A stretch of 42,967 nucleotides of DNA, from assembly GCA_905250885.1 (NCBI GenBank), contig CAJNOQ010000705.1:1-42967 (forward strand), given 5' to 3'. This DNA is from Didymodactylos carnosus. Its lineage: Eukaryota > Rotifera > Eurotatoria > Philodinida > Philodinidae. Shown here one piece after another: positions 10,001-23,400 of this stretch. Positions within the stretch are counted from its first letter, which is position 1, and every line of letters begins with the position of its first letter. A model generated the notes under the pieces. It saw only the letters and a list, made by a program, of their open reading frames with translations. It was not told the origin of the DNA and ran no database searches. The position numbers and the translations under genes are program-made.

Positions 10001-11768
10001 TGGAGCATGCTCCGTTTTTTCCGCATGGTTTACATTATTATTTTTAATAGGAAGGTATGACACTCAAAAGATGAATAATTACTATCTCCTAAGTCAAATT
10101 CAAAATTGAGTTGGTTTTTCAACATCATATATAATTCCTCAACTATTTTCATTCAAAACTTGGAAAATTGAAGAATTGACTATTGAATGTTTTTCTCTTT
10201 TAGATTTGATATGTATGGTATTTATGTAATAATGTTTCTTGAAATAATGAAAACATTGCTACATGTATTAGTTTTATTTTCAATTTTAATTATTGGCTTT
10301 GTATTGACATTTTGTGTATTGAGACAATTTTCTCCCGTAAGTTTCTCACTATATCTTTCAGATCAATTTTATTTCACATGAATTGCAACTCATTATGTAG
10401 ATTCTTGATCCATCAAAATCAAAACATTTGTTAATAATCATTATTAAATCTATAACAATGATGCTTGGTGGACTCGACTATGATCGTCAATATGTTGAAC
10501 CAATGTTAACTAACAATGATAATCAACATTTTCCAACCATCACATTAATTTTTCTTGTATTATTCACTATTTTAATGCCAATTTTACTGATGAATCTATT
10601 AGTAAGTTCTATTTAGATATATAAAAATCGATATTTACTTTTTTATTTCAAAATTGTAGGTTGGTCTGGCAATAGGAGATTTAATGGAAATCAAACAAAA
10701 TGCAAGATTAAAACGTTTAGCAATGCAGGTAATACACAACCTAGTTCATCTTAACACATGATAACTTAATTAAATATGTTTCTAGGTTCAATTACACACA
10801 TATCTAGAAAAGAAATTTCCGAAAAAGATGCTAAACCGTTTAGTGAAAAATGAATATGTTATTTATATTAATAAACAAATGTCCTACAACATATTGTCAC
10901 GAACAAGGAGACAGGTATGAGCCAATTGTCTGCTTTTTCCTCGTCATACAAAATTTTGGCTACGTACCAACTAAAATATATTTTCAATTTCTAACTGAGA
11001 TACTTTTTTAATTAGGCATCTCAGTTGGGAAAAAGACAACTATAAGCAAAACCACGTTTCCCAACTGAGATACAATTTCTACAAGAGATCCCAAGTAGTT
11101 GTATGCAAAATGACGGGAAAGACGCTGATATTGATGTAAATCTATATCATCATCAACTAATGTCTGTTTTGCTGAAGCTAGATGGATATTTTTATCAACG
11201 TCATATTTTCGCCTCTTTCTTGTTGTACGCAACCGTGAACTTTCTTGCTCAATTGGGAAATTAATCAGGATTTATAAACTCATACTTTATTAAATGTATC
11301 TCAGTTGGGAAATGTGATTTTGCTTATAGTTTTCTGAGATACCTAGTTAAAAAAGTATCTCAGTTGGGAAGATATGAAAATTTTTGCTCTTTTATATTGT
11401 AGTTGATAATACTCTTTTATTATTTTAGTGGATAAGTAAACCGTTTGGAACAAAAAAGTCTCTAGAAAATAGCGATAAATTATATCAAAATAATGGATTA
11501 TTTATTATTCTATATGAACAAAAACTAAAGTAAATTAGAAAAATTGTTGCTAAAATAATTTTTAAAATTTATTTTATTTAGACAAAAATATATGCAACGT
11601 CAATTACAAAAATTAATGAATTTAGTTAGATTAATAGTGCTGAAGATGAACATACATTCAAAGGCTGATATTGATGATGTACATAATACGGGACCGATTA
11701 GCCTGGAAAAACTTCAACAAATAATTCTTACTGTTAAAAAGTTTTCTTATTTATCTAAGAAAAATTGA
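4099..11768 (+). CDS. TRPA1: TRPA1 cation channel, 26 exons, ~1243 aa
   Basis: Exons: 4099-4223, 6067-6379, 6451-6607, 6659-6834, 6991-7098, 7165-7273, 7336-7419, 7482-7543, 7596-7735, 7795-7843, 7904-8280, 8340-8535, 8614-8864, 8922-9006, 9062-9121, 9174-9260, 9317-9387, 9449-9632, 9726-9833, 9885-10054, 10204-10336, 10401-10601, 10660-10728, 10786-10914, 11429-11529, 11582-11768. Phases agree throughout and no stop intervenes. Residues ~130-715 are ankyrin repeats (TPLHH, FPIHIAA, SSLHFAAQYGR, TPLHLSCQNGH). Pre-S1 linker is ~716-816; S1 ~819-845; S2 ~880-905; S3 to S5 ~925-1012; pore loop MMLGGLDYD at 1035-1043; S6 ends LLMNLLVGLAIGD, followed by a TRP-like helix. The C-terminal coiled coil (KYMQRQLQKLMNLVRL) is in the last exon. 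The match to human TRPA1 is colinear; that protein is ~1119 aa. The family forms tetrameric plasma-membrane Ca2+-permeable channels for noxious stimuli. Weak points: exon 1 is chosen by phase only (AG|A across a 1.8-kb intron), and the 7098 donor (CTG|GTTATT) is poor. Confidence 0.92.
4377..4657. mobile_element. MITE hairpin in the proposed TRPA1 intron 1
   Basis: About 280 bp with imperfect inverted arms of ~105-110 bp. The tips read AATAAAGTTCATTTAGAGT in opposite orientation. Inner parts share TGGAAAAGTGCTTT, CCAATAGATTTTCTA, CGAGGGGTA and TCAAAAGTTTA. There is no coding content; an open frame through it is a product of the repeat. Confidence 0.8.
5374..5654. repeat. Foldback-like repeat with short GC-rich units
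   Basis: The left cluster (5374-5430) has units such as CATTTAGGCGCGACGA, CACTTCGGCGTAACGG and CATTTGAGTGCATG, each ~16 bp. The right cluster (5604-5654) has the same kind of unit on the other strand: CATTTGGGCGCAACGA and GAATGGCGCACAATG. It lies in the proposed first TRPA1 intron. Borders are approximate. Confidence 0.5.
10989..11370. mobile_element. MITE in a late TRPA1 intron, ~380 bp, ~85-bp TIRs
   Basis: The motif TATCTCAGTTGGGAA, or its complement, appears at both ends of each arm. Left arm is 10989-11073 and right arm about 11294-11370. The arms also share ACTTTTTTAA and CTATAAGCAAAA in inverted order. The element accounts for the unusual length of the intron 10915-11428 (514 bp against ~50-70 bp for most others in this gene). 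The interior is not coding. Confidence 0.85.
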
Positions 11769-13592
11769 GTTCAGCAACAAAATTCTTTTAGATAATAAAG
11801 AATACTAATGTTAATCAAGCGGCGCTATTGTCTCTTACTATGCTTACAATAATAGAAATTATAAATTAATATTACATCGCATTATTTGTTTATTAGAAAT
11901 GAAATAGAAAAAATCGATTTTTTGACTAGTTCAGTTTTGAGAGCTGATAGTCATAAGATATGTTGTATGTGTTAGAAGAAATTAAGGAAATCATGAAGAG
12001 TTTTATACAATAAAAATCGGAAGAATCCAGGAACTGAAGACTTGTTGTTGTTGATTTGACAGATTTTTAATGAAGTTCAGTAGTTCATCAGCTCTGAGCT
12101 CTAATAATAATCAAAACATATATCTGTTTGTGAGGCGTGGTTCAACGGCCGGGGCGGCTAAAGTGATTCTGGAAAAAATACATTTTTTTCTATAATTCTT
12201 TATGTATTATGTATGCTAAACGAGACTTTGTTGATCATATTACGTTTGAGATATTAAGATTGAGATTGTGAAATGAGAGCACCTGATAAATGAGATCTAA
12301 GAATGACGTAGTAATGCGGAAAAAAGCTGAAATCATCTATTAAACTTTTCTTTTCTTGAATATCGTGATTGAAGCATGTTTTCTTTAAACTATCTGAAAT
12401 AATGCAGAACTAATTTTGTTGCCCACTCGTTGTCATCTCATCCACTGCTCATGATTAAAAATATACATTATGATGTAAAAAAAAATGAAATAAATATTCA
12501 TCTCTTTTTATGTACCGTGTGCGTGCGCGTAGGATAATCTTCCTATTCGATCAATAATAATATTAGAGAACACCCAATTAGGTATTAGTCGACATAAACA
12601 GATTGACAAGCGTATCCAGTTTAATGACGTGATATGCATTAACCGTATATATGCGTGCATATTTGTATTTTATATTGATAAACTTTTTTCTAATAGGCAA
12701 TTATGACATTTAACTATTAGTCTTATGTCAATCGTTATGTTATATGATGGTGTATAATAATACACATAGTAAACACATCTACTATTACGCACGCTACAAC
12801 GAGTTGATCAATGATTTTTGACGTCATATGTTAAAGATACCTATATTGAATTTTTGTCTTTGTATAGCTATTAACTAGATTAATTTCATATAATCTGATA
12901 TACAATGAAAAAAAAACTTTTCTTTGTCAGTTCTCTTTGGATCTAAAGATCATAAAGAGATTAAATCTTTATCATATCACAGGTCAAAGTTAAACGTTCT
13001 ATACGAGATATTAATTTAATCATCTTCAGAAATTTTTGAAATATTGTATATACTTTTGTCCACTTTTAGATGAAAATATTATTCATACGAGGAATTTCCC
13101 TCTTTCATATCTCAATTATAAAAGTACCAGGATAGGTCTGTTGGATTTTGCTCAATTTAGCATAGAATTATGTCTCTGGTATCCTCTTCCATAATCCGAA
13201 ATACCCGGTCTATAGGTTATTTGCATCAAAAGTTATTCAAAAACATCGAACTGTCTTATATTTTGAAACGGAATTAAATCACAACTTACCTTATATGAAA
13301 ACAATGAGTGTGAAAAAATACACCGACTACCAATGGCGTCAAAAAACAGTGCACTCGGATGTTTTTTGAATAACGTTTGAACGAAATGAGCTAGAAAGAT
13401 GCGGTTTTCACCATTTTGGCGTAAATTCATGGGGCTATCGAACGACCTAAACTTCATCTAAAACTACTAGTTCCAACTGGTATACCTTCTCGCCCAAAAT
13501 ATCCGGCAATACCATCGAAAGGATCATAAATAAAATCTTTGTTCTAAATTTACACCTAGATAGAGCAACATATGCTCTAAAAACCTACGCAA
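11769..13592. other. Gene-free region downstream of TRPA1
   Basis: AT-rich spacer. AATAAA at 11878-11920 and later may include the TRPA1 polyadenylation signal. A short GC-rich patch at about 12130-12165 stands out but matches nothing I know. No exon chain is visible on either strand. Confidence 0.5.
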
Positions 13593-14144
13593 GTGCGGGG
13601 TCTCTATCTTTTCTCGTTCGATAACAGTAGGCATTTTGCTGGCACCTACCGAATCCCTCATTTTCAGTTCGGGGAGCCTTGAAAATAAGTGGGAACCATA
13701 GGTTATCGACTACTCTAAATCTCGTGGAGATCTCTACTTTAATATTAAAATCGGAGAAAACTCGAAAAAAACGTTTTCAAGAAAGTATGGCTTTATCGCT
13801 TTAGCTGTAGTAAATTAAAAAACTCAAAGCGTCCGTAATACTTGACTAAAGTACATCAGGCTAAAAGAATATATTCAACATAGCCGCATTCTGACCAGAG
13901 CATTACTGCAGCTAATTTTTAATTTACCACAGCTAAAGCGATAAATCCATATTTTCTTGAAAACGTTCTTTTCGAGTTTTTTCCGATTTTAATATTAAAG
14001 TAGAGATCTCCACGAGATTTAGAGTAGTCGATAACCTATGGTTCCCACTTATTTTCAAGGCTTCCCGAACTGAAAATGAGGGATTCGGTAGGTGCCAGCA
14101 AAATGCCTACTGTTATCGAACGAGAAAAGATAGAGGTCCCACAT
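13593..14144. repeat. Long near-perfect inverted repeat (~230-bp arms, 94-bp loop)
   Basis: The left arm (13593-13821) and right arm (13916-14144) are reverse complements. I count about seven differences over ~220 aligned bases, roughly 97 % identity by eye. The loop is 13822-13915. No protein is encoded. A second small hairpin follows at once (12-bp stem CTAAAAAAATAG, 14156-14194). This could be a recent foldback transposon or an inverted duplication; no terminal signature or target duplication is clear. Confidence 0.9.
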
Positions 14145-14194
14145 CTCTCTACTGTCTAAAAAAATAGATTATATTACGAAACCTATTTTTTTAG

Positions 14195-15227
14195 AGAGTA
14201 TGAATGAGCATTAGATCGGGAGTAAATTGAAAAAATAAAGTTTGGTTTTACTGTATGAATAATTTTTTTCTACACACTGTAAAAAAATATTTTTAAATAT
14301 TTTTTCATTTACATGCCATTAGTTTCTATACTGATGCTGTTTAGTATACTAAAATCTCCACAGACGAGGATGCAAGACGGTTGTAATATATAAGTTAGAT
14401 ATAAATTCATCGTATTAGCCATGATCCAGTGTCATGCTTTATTCATTAATGCGAATATCATATATTTTTTTATGATTTTATGATTTCTAAGCCTTTTTTA
14501 CACATTTTTTCATGCATCCTTCTAGGGTGTAAAGGTGAACGTGTATTAATAAACAAAGTTATTTTTTATACACTTTAATAGGAGTATATATATAAAATGA
14601 ATATGTGAAATGGCTCGTGTGATAGGTGACATTATTAATGTGTCAACTGAGTTATAATCGAGAAAACATTGAGAAGAGAGAGACATATGGGGTAAAAGAA
14701 AAAAACGAATCGTACGTATTTAGAAAAAGTAAAATAAAACTATTAAGTAACGAATCAAACTCTGATTGATGATAATTTTCCTAGCGCAAATGTATTGACT
14801 TTTTGTTAGATATTTAAATGACAATCATAAATGTATTTGTAAATTTTATAATAAGGTTTGCACACAAATCAGTACAAAAAGAAAATTCATTGATTTAATC
14901 AAGATTATTATATAGACTATTTTTGTGTAATAATCTTGAAACTAGAGCAGTAGTAGATATAATTATGTCACCGCATATAAAAAATACGCACGAGTTGATA
15001 TTTAAACTTTTCGACTAAAATAGTCAGCTCAAAAGTTAAAAACTGGAATTAATTCAATATGGATAATATATACACGATATGCCAGCAATAATCAATAGAT
15101 AAACGAAAAAAAATTTTTCCTTTTTAGATTATATATTGTTTGTGAAAAGATCCAATACATAAATGCGATAGGTTCTTAATTATTTAGGTCAAATCGAGTT
15201 TTTATTCACTAGACACGACAATCTGGG
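14195..15227. other. AT-rich gene-free region
   Basis: No coding, RNA or repeat feature could be supported here beyond simple A/T runs. Confidence 0.5.
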
Positions 15228-15885
15228 TAAAGCGCAAGTTGCCCGCCAGAAACTCGCCCGTATGAAAGATGTCCCTCCGACAATTGCCCACATGCGAAAG
15301 TTGCCCGTCCGACACTTGCCGGCAGGGCCGTCCCGATCTCTCCAACTTTAACGGAGATCCCCCCTTATATTCGAAATCACTGTTCTCAATCATTGTGCCA
15401 TAAAACTGAAACTGAAGCAGGTCAGTTTTAGTTTTATGGCACAATCTCATGATGGTCGAATCTGATGGTCAGATGCTCGACTAAGAGACTTGCAGAATTA
15501 TTCTTGGACAAAAAAAAATCAATGTTACATTTCGATGTTAAATCCACAAAACAGAAAGTGTCTCAACGCTTCAGAAATTTATATCATCTTTCGTCAAACT
15601 CAGGTATCCTACTCACCTTTCTGTGGTGAGTAAGATCATTTATCTTTTGGCAAAAGCTTCGTTATTCAGTGAAATTTGGAATACACATTAATTTGTCTAA
15701 TTTTCTTCTTTATCGTCTTTCATTTCTTTTCTTCTCATGCAATTTGTCTGAACTATGACTTCATTTCTTTTCTTCAGTTATTACCAAAGTCGATAGGTAA
15801 CTCTCAAAGGTGGACAACTTCTGCAGGCGGGCAACTTTCGAGTGCAAGCATCTGTCGAATAGGCAACTTTCCAGCGAGCAGCTTT
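15228..15885. mobile_element. Foldback element with inverted clusters of ~16-bp GGCAACTT units
   Basis: The left cluster (15228-15335) holds about six units of the form AAGTTGCCCGtccGac, with variants such as ACTCGCCCGTATGAA, AGATGTCCCTCCGAC and AATTGCCCACATGCG. The right cluster (15797-15885) has the reverse-complement units (GGACAACTTCTGC, GGGCAACTTTCGAG, AGGCAACTTTCCAG). Unit length is ~15-17 bp and the clusters are GC-rich against AT-rich flanks. Between them is a 24-bp-stem hairpin at 15392-15445. Nothing between the clusters looks coding. The architecture suggests a non-autonomous DNA transposon with subterminal binding-site repeats. Confidence 0.65.
15392..15445. repeat. Short perfect-type hairpin, 24-bp stem
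   Basis: ATTGTGCCATAAAACT starts the left stem and AGTTTTATGGCACAAT ends the right one. The full stem is 24 bp with one mismatch, and the loop is ~6 bp. It sits inside the foldback element. Pre-miRNA precursors normally have a larger loop, so a structural repeat is more likely. Confidence 0.75.
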
Positions 15886-16581
15886 CATTTTGGAAATCAA
15901 GAGTGTTAAAAGATAGACTAAAAAAGGTCAGAAATAAAATATAATATAATATATTATATTCCACTTTAAAATTATTTTCGAACCTTTAATTATGTATGAA
16001 AAGGAGACTTTGTAAATCACCAATAAGTAAAAAGTAGAAAGATTTTTGTTGCAAAATTTTTTATGTGAAAAATAAGAAACAATTGAAATTTGAATCATAC
16101 TTTTACCTTTCATCATGAAAACAATGAACTTTGGTAAGGACATAAGTTAACGCTTTTGTCATAGTTCATTAAAGACATCCAGGAACGTATCCATTTTTGG
16201 TTTTATTATAAGTTGCTTATTGTTTTTCTACATGAAAATACTACAGATGGTCTAAACATTTTTTCAGGAGCAGCTTACTTCCACTAAAATGGTTGGATGT
16301 TCTTCTTAATGAAATATGTCGTAGAAGAAAATTGTGATGGTCAGAAGAAAAAAGAGGTCTATAATAACATATTCTATAGAAGAAACGAAAAGAATTATAG
16401 TATCCAATTGCGTATAAAACATACGAATAATTTTGATTGGCTTGAAGAGAAATGAAACTGATAATTGTAGACCATTTGTATGATCAATAGAATATATAGA
16501 AGAAGAAAAAAAGAAACAGAACAATTCTACATTTGTATTTGATTGTCTCCAAATTAAACGTTGCTTAATATTGTTGTTAAT
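15886..16581. other. Upstream region of the first MSX gene
   Basis: AT-rich DNA with no exon that I can support; it presumably contains the promoter and 5' UTR of the gene starting at 16582. Confidence 0.4.
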
Positions 16582-17460
<879 letters not shown>

Positions 17461-20400
17461 TAAATTGTTGTTATACATTTTGTTTTTATTGTGTGTTTTT
17501 TCTCTATTTTTGTTTACTAGTCTTCGTCATTTAAAACGAAATGTATATAATTTTAAGATTAGTTATTTATTAAAATCAAATTTTTAACCTCATAATTCCA
17601 TCATAAAGTATAACATCCATCCAATAAGTAAAATTCTAAAATCATATTAGTAACAATTAGTTGATGTGGAATAAGGTATGGGTGATGGCTGAGCGGACAA
17701 TGCGAAGAAAGATTTTAAACAAACCACGATTACTTACTTAAAAAAGCATCAGTTTTTCGTAGATATCACAGCTAGTAGAGATCTTTCAATGGATTGAAGA
17801 AAAAGTTCGTCGAGAATAATGACCTATCAATTTCAATTTGTTCAGCTTTAAACTATCGAGAAAATTTTTGGTCTCTTGGTATCAGACATACATCGTTCAT
17901 CATTTCTTTTTATTACCGTTTGAATCTCACATTTAGACGAACATTGATTGGTAATATGAAATTTACTAATTACTATCTTGTTTTTTTTCTTCTATCTCTT
18001 TAAAGTGTGTAACATAAACACAATTGCAGAGAATTGATAAAAATCTCTATTAAATACTCTATTAAATCTGATTTTCCGCATTAAAAAATATTTTGACATT
18101 AGCCAATAGAGACAGTAATAGACAAATGTGCGTAAAATATCAAAACTAAGACCTAAACAAAGAAGAAAAAAACAGAGTCGCGCTGTTTATTGTCTGTATA
18201 ATTATTATTTATATACAAACAAGAGAATCTGGTTAAATTGATAACTTGTATCTAGAAATTTTGAAGAGGAGGGCTATATCTAATTGATTAATAAATGTGA
18301 GAAGAATAGCAGATATCTCTATCTTTAGTAAAAACAAATGTCGTTTAAATCAAAACAATTTTTGATGAAGATAGTAGAGAACATAGACGTACATGTAATC
18401 ACAAAATAATAATAATAACTGTTTTTGTCTTATGAGTTAGATATAATTCTTATGGTAACTAGAGATATGACAAATTCTGTCAGAATATAGACGCAAATCT
18501 TTGTTTTAACGAGTAATCATCCAAATATCATAGGTATTCTTCTGTCTCTCTACTTATTATTCCCTGTATATGGAATTTCAAATAAAAAGATAAATGATCT
18601 GCTACTATCTTTCTCTCTTTCTTTCTCTTACTTTAAATCCTATTTCATTGTCGTGTATGTATAATAATTTATTAAAAATAAAGTATTAAGATAAGAACAT
18701 TAGTTTTCGTGTTATCAGTATCATTCTATTTCAAAAGATTAATTGTGTTAGATGATGATGATTTCCACGTGAGATATACAGGAGATTTTCTCTATTTAAA
18801 AATGTATGTCACGCAAAGAAAAGAGATATGTGCGTTGAATAAAGTTGTCATAACATACACTCACATACTTACATACACATACACATATTTAATAAGCACT
18901 AAATGTCAATTCTTTTTAATGATTTCTTAAGTGAATAAAAATCTCTCGAATGAAAAAGAACAAAAAATTTACATAAAGATTATAAAGAACGTTTATTGAT
19001 GAAGCGCAACATAAAAAATAAATAATAAAACAAAAAGTGTTTCATTATATTTATCGTCGTTGTCATCGAATTAATGAACCAATGTATATGAAAAATATTA
19101 AACACTAGAACTAAAAATTCACACATACACATAGTTATTTGAGAGTCGAGGTGAAGATTACGTTGAAATTCTCTCTCTTCAAATAGACATGTCAAATATA
19201 TTTTGGACTTCCGCATATAAAAATATGTCGAAAGAGAATACGATACGCTTGATTTATGAAGTAATGACTTATTAAATTAACGAACTAAACCAAATGTAAC
19301 GCTTATTTGGCATGCACTAAAAAAGAAAAAGTGAGATGACAAGTTTCGCTTTTAACTATGAATCTTTAGTGTAAAATTGATGATTTGAATGTTAAGTTTT
19401 ATTGTATTTAAACTGCAGATATTAAAGACTCGAAAAGCTATACTTATTAATGATTATTAGAAGTACGTTTATAGGTTAATTAAATGCTATATATATATAA
19501 ATCAAGATAGACAAGCTTATTTTCCAATCGACGAACCATTTTCTAAAGAGAGTTGAATAAGTGCCTTGTTTGAATGTTTGAAACATCTTTTTTTCAACAA
19601 TACCACATTCTTGTAATTATTCAACAACTATTATTGGCTCTTTCTGACTAAGAAAATGAATTTTTGAGTCACAGAAAATTCGTGAATAGCAGAATAAGCC
19701 ATAATAATCTTCCTGTCTTTTTGAAAATGAAAGTATTCACCAGCCACTGCACCCATACCCATGAACAAAGACTAAAACCTCCATCTTTCTTCAGCACTTT
19801 AGAAGTATATTACACAAATTTCCAAGTCTTATTTTCAAAACTCACTGATGATCTTTTATAGTTAAATATATTAGTTAATATTGAAGTTAATTGAACAGAA
19901 ACAATAAAATGTGTTATATGTGACGCACGCAGCTGAACCGTTATATCGAATATGTTCCATGTCATTGAGTTAAATTCGAAATAATCAAGTTAATATATCA
20001 TCACAAGTTCTGATCATAAAATCATATCTTTATATACGAGACACTTGATTATTGCTGAAATACTTGTTTAGTAAAGAAAGAAAAAAAAAGTGATCGACAT
20101 ATATAACATTCATTTCATTTTAATGACATGTGAATGAAATGTGTTGAAAATTTTGTTACACATCATTTAGACGCAGTTGTGAATATTTTGATTAGATTTA
20201 TGTTATTTTAAATGATAGAAACAAAAATTAGTAATACGGCAGAGGGAAAGTACGCAATCACAGAAAGTGAGAGATGAAAATTAGCGCCCGTTCGTTGCGT
20301 TTCAAACTGCTCCCTCTTCTCTCTCTCTCAGTTCGCCTTAGAATTTTCTTTAGTTTTAAAAAAAAAGATACCCAGTTTTGTAGTAACTAAACTTTGTCAA

Positions 20401-23400
20401 TGAGACAAGAGAAAAGATTTAGCCACCAACGTTATTTGAACCTTCCTGTGCGTATTAATAACTGTTGTGATTCACATAGGATTCTCTTTTTCAGAGTAAA
20501 TAAAAGACAACAGTTCAAAAGACTTTTTAAATTCTAATATCAAACGTATCGATATTTTTTATCTCTACCAAATATTTTTTCCACGCTTTTTTTGTACATC
20601 CTGTCATAGTTAATAAAAACTAATTTCTTGAAAAAAACTCGAGATTAAACTGAAAATTTAATGCTATGAAGGTAAATTCTATCATCTTTCTTTCTTTCTT
20701 CTGTAATATAATAGGCAGATTTATTCTTTTAACTAAGCACTTTAAGGTGTTTTAGACTATAACTGACGATGTATGGTATTTCTCAATCAATTTGCTGCTA
20801 ATAGTTAATGCATTATAAACTTAATTGATACATATCTCACGTAATCGATGATCTGTTTTTTTTTCTATTTTTCAATCGATCATTTTTTCTCTTTCATGAT
20901 GTACCAGAAACACTTTACAATATTGCCGCTCTTTAAATGATATGAAAGTCTTGTGATATCCGGCTCTGCACGATTGAAGAAGAGTACATATATCTATGTT
21001 TATAACGCGTTAACATAATATCATTGCGGTAGCTTATGGCAATTTTCTTCAAACAAACTACTTCCGTAACATTTACACTTACTCATACACAATACCATTA
21101 ATAGGCATCAATCGCAATCATATTTTACATTCTATCAAATTACAACGTTTTTTTAAATAAATAGAAAAATATATCATATACTAGTGTAGATAAATAAGAG
21201 CAGAAAAATATAGAGGTGAAAAAATGAAACAAACACAGACATGGCGTTCGCGCATGCATGTTTTTATCTCATCATATCTTCTATATCAAATATTGAATGA
21301 GAGAAGAGATAATCGAGATGAGAGATAATCATTTTGATGATAGCTTAATTTCACGATAATAAAAACAGTACAAAATGGGAAATCACAAACAAATTATTAA
21401 CATTCTTATTAACCACAGTTGACATTTGTTAAAAGTATGATATTTTGTTCCAACGAAGAATTAGTTGTTATTTTTATCTTTTTTAGTCTGGAAAAATTGG
21501 TACGTTGATTAATTTGCAACTTCTAACCTCTAAGTGTCAAGAACGGACCAAAAATGGTCCACCCAAAGAATGGTTATACTTTATATCAATCTTTAAGAAT
21601 TCTGGCATACTTATTTAAAAGGTCGATAAATAGAACAGTGAAGATATTCTAAAAGTTTTGTTAAGACCTGATAAAGAGCGACGACAATTCACTCAATTGA
21701 ATCACCTTTACTAAGCACAAATCTCTTGTAAAAACTAAAATTTTGTTGCTTGAATTTTGAAAAAAAATGTCTTCTTGTTAATGGTTGGCTTACAAGAGCG
21801 AACATTTTTTAGAAGGTGCGGTTACTAAACACAAAGTCTATCTACTATTCTACTTAGAAGTAGAATGAAATTAAATTCTATTTTTTTTGTTGCATTTTGA
21901 TAAACTTTCTGTAAAATTAAAAGTTTATAAAATGCTGTTATTCGATGATATAGTCGAATAAAATACAACGCTTTCGGCGTTGTATAAATTATCGTAAGAG
22001 TAATTTGACTATTTCATTATATTATCAGCAAAGTGATCATTTTGACAACAGAATTTTGTTGCATAATCTTAATTATATAGATACGTATTTATATATCGTA
22101 TGCACGGACAAATATCTATCCTTATATCTAATAAAAAAAAATCGTTTTTCTCTTCCAGTCACCTTAATACGCATATGTATCTTCTGTCGTTTTATTATGC
22201 TTGTCAGAATAGAATAAGATAAATGTTTTCTAATTGTACACCTCTCAACTTCTATTAGTAACCTAACGATGGTATGCGTGGATGGCTAAATCTTTATACA
22301 ATCAAAATGGAATTTGTCATTTTACTTTTCGTTCGCTGACAAAAAATCTCGTATATAATTTTATCAATGTATATAACTCGATTCAGTAATAGGATTTATA
22401 TATGAGTATATATATATATATAGTTATTAATGAGTGTTTGATATGCCATCTATTTTTCATCGTGGTCATCGCGATTTATATCTAAGTATAATCAAACCAT
22501 GTTATTAATAAAAAAAAAATATACAACGTTAATCGTTTGTGATTAACCTTGCTCTCTCTTTCTCCTTAATGAAATGAAATAGGTTTTAATTCTATTGACA
22601 AATTCATCAATAAAAAAAAAAAGGGGTCACGGATGTACGCACACACATACACACATAGATAGATTTTTAAGATACTATTAAAGACATATATCGTATTAAT
22701 GCACATATCTGATTATTCTTTTGCATTATAAAAGAGTAAGCTTTAGTTCGATCATTCAAAATACTACAGAAAATCAATCAAAATTTCAATAAAAAAAGAA
22801 AACCTCTATAAGTGTTTTTCTAAATAGGTTTGTTGAAGAACCAATTTCCGCTAGAAGGATTATCATATGTCCGTTTTATGAAGTACAATAACGAACCTAA
22901 TTTGCAATTGACTATTTCTGGCTGTAAAATGTTACTCACATATCTCACTAAATAATTTTCTGTATTCTCCTATCAAAAATCAAAATTCTATTTATTTTTT
23001 AGACGAAATCAAAACTCTGTTGTATCTTCTTCAAATTCACCAGATTTGAGTCGTTACTTTTCTTCTAAGAAAAAAATTGTACACAAAAAATACAAAGTAA
23101 AACGTTTATTTTTGTTTATGTGAAAATAATTTACATAGCTTTGCAAAATGAATATCTTTTTTATCAAATAATTCTTAAATTCTGAAAAAAAATTTCTTCG
23201 TCTTACAACCTGACGTTTGGGACAATTGAAAAAGAAGCTGTCTTTTTTAATAAAAACGTTTTTTTAATCCACATACTGCTCAGGTAAATGTTTTTTTATA
23301 ACTTTTTATTGCCTTCGTTTCTCTAAACGTATAGAATACATAGAAAATAAAATAGAAGAAAGAAAAATTGTTTTTTTTTTTGTGATCGAGCGGAAAAACA

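Noticed and set aside
12125..12170. GC-rich patch with GGTTCAACGGCC as a B box
   Set aside because: No A box at the right distance and no cloverleaf folding by eye.
15392..15445. microRNA precursor
   Set aside because: Almost perfect stem and ~6-base loop inside a foldback element are unlike usual animal pre-miRNAs.
17678..17760. tRNA gene at TGGCTGAGCGG
   Set aside because: Only the A box matches; no GGTTCGAATCC-like B box or acceptor stem follows. At most a decayed tRNA or SINE head.
21963..21985. Hairpin with UUCG-type loop as a terminator
   Set aside because: Rho-independent terminators are bacterial; this is animal nuclear DNA and a 9-bp stem can arise by chance.
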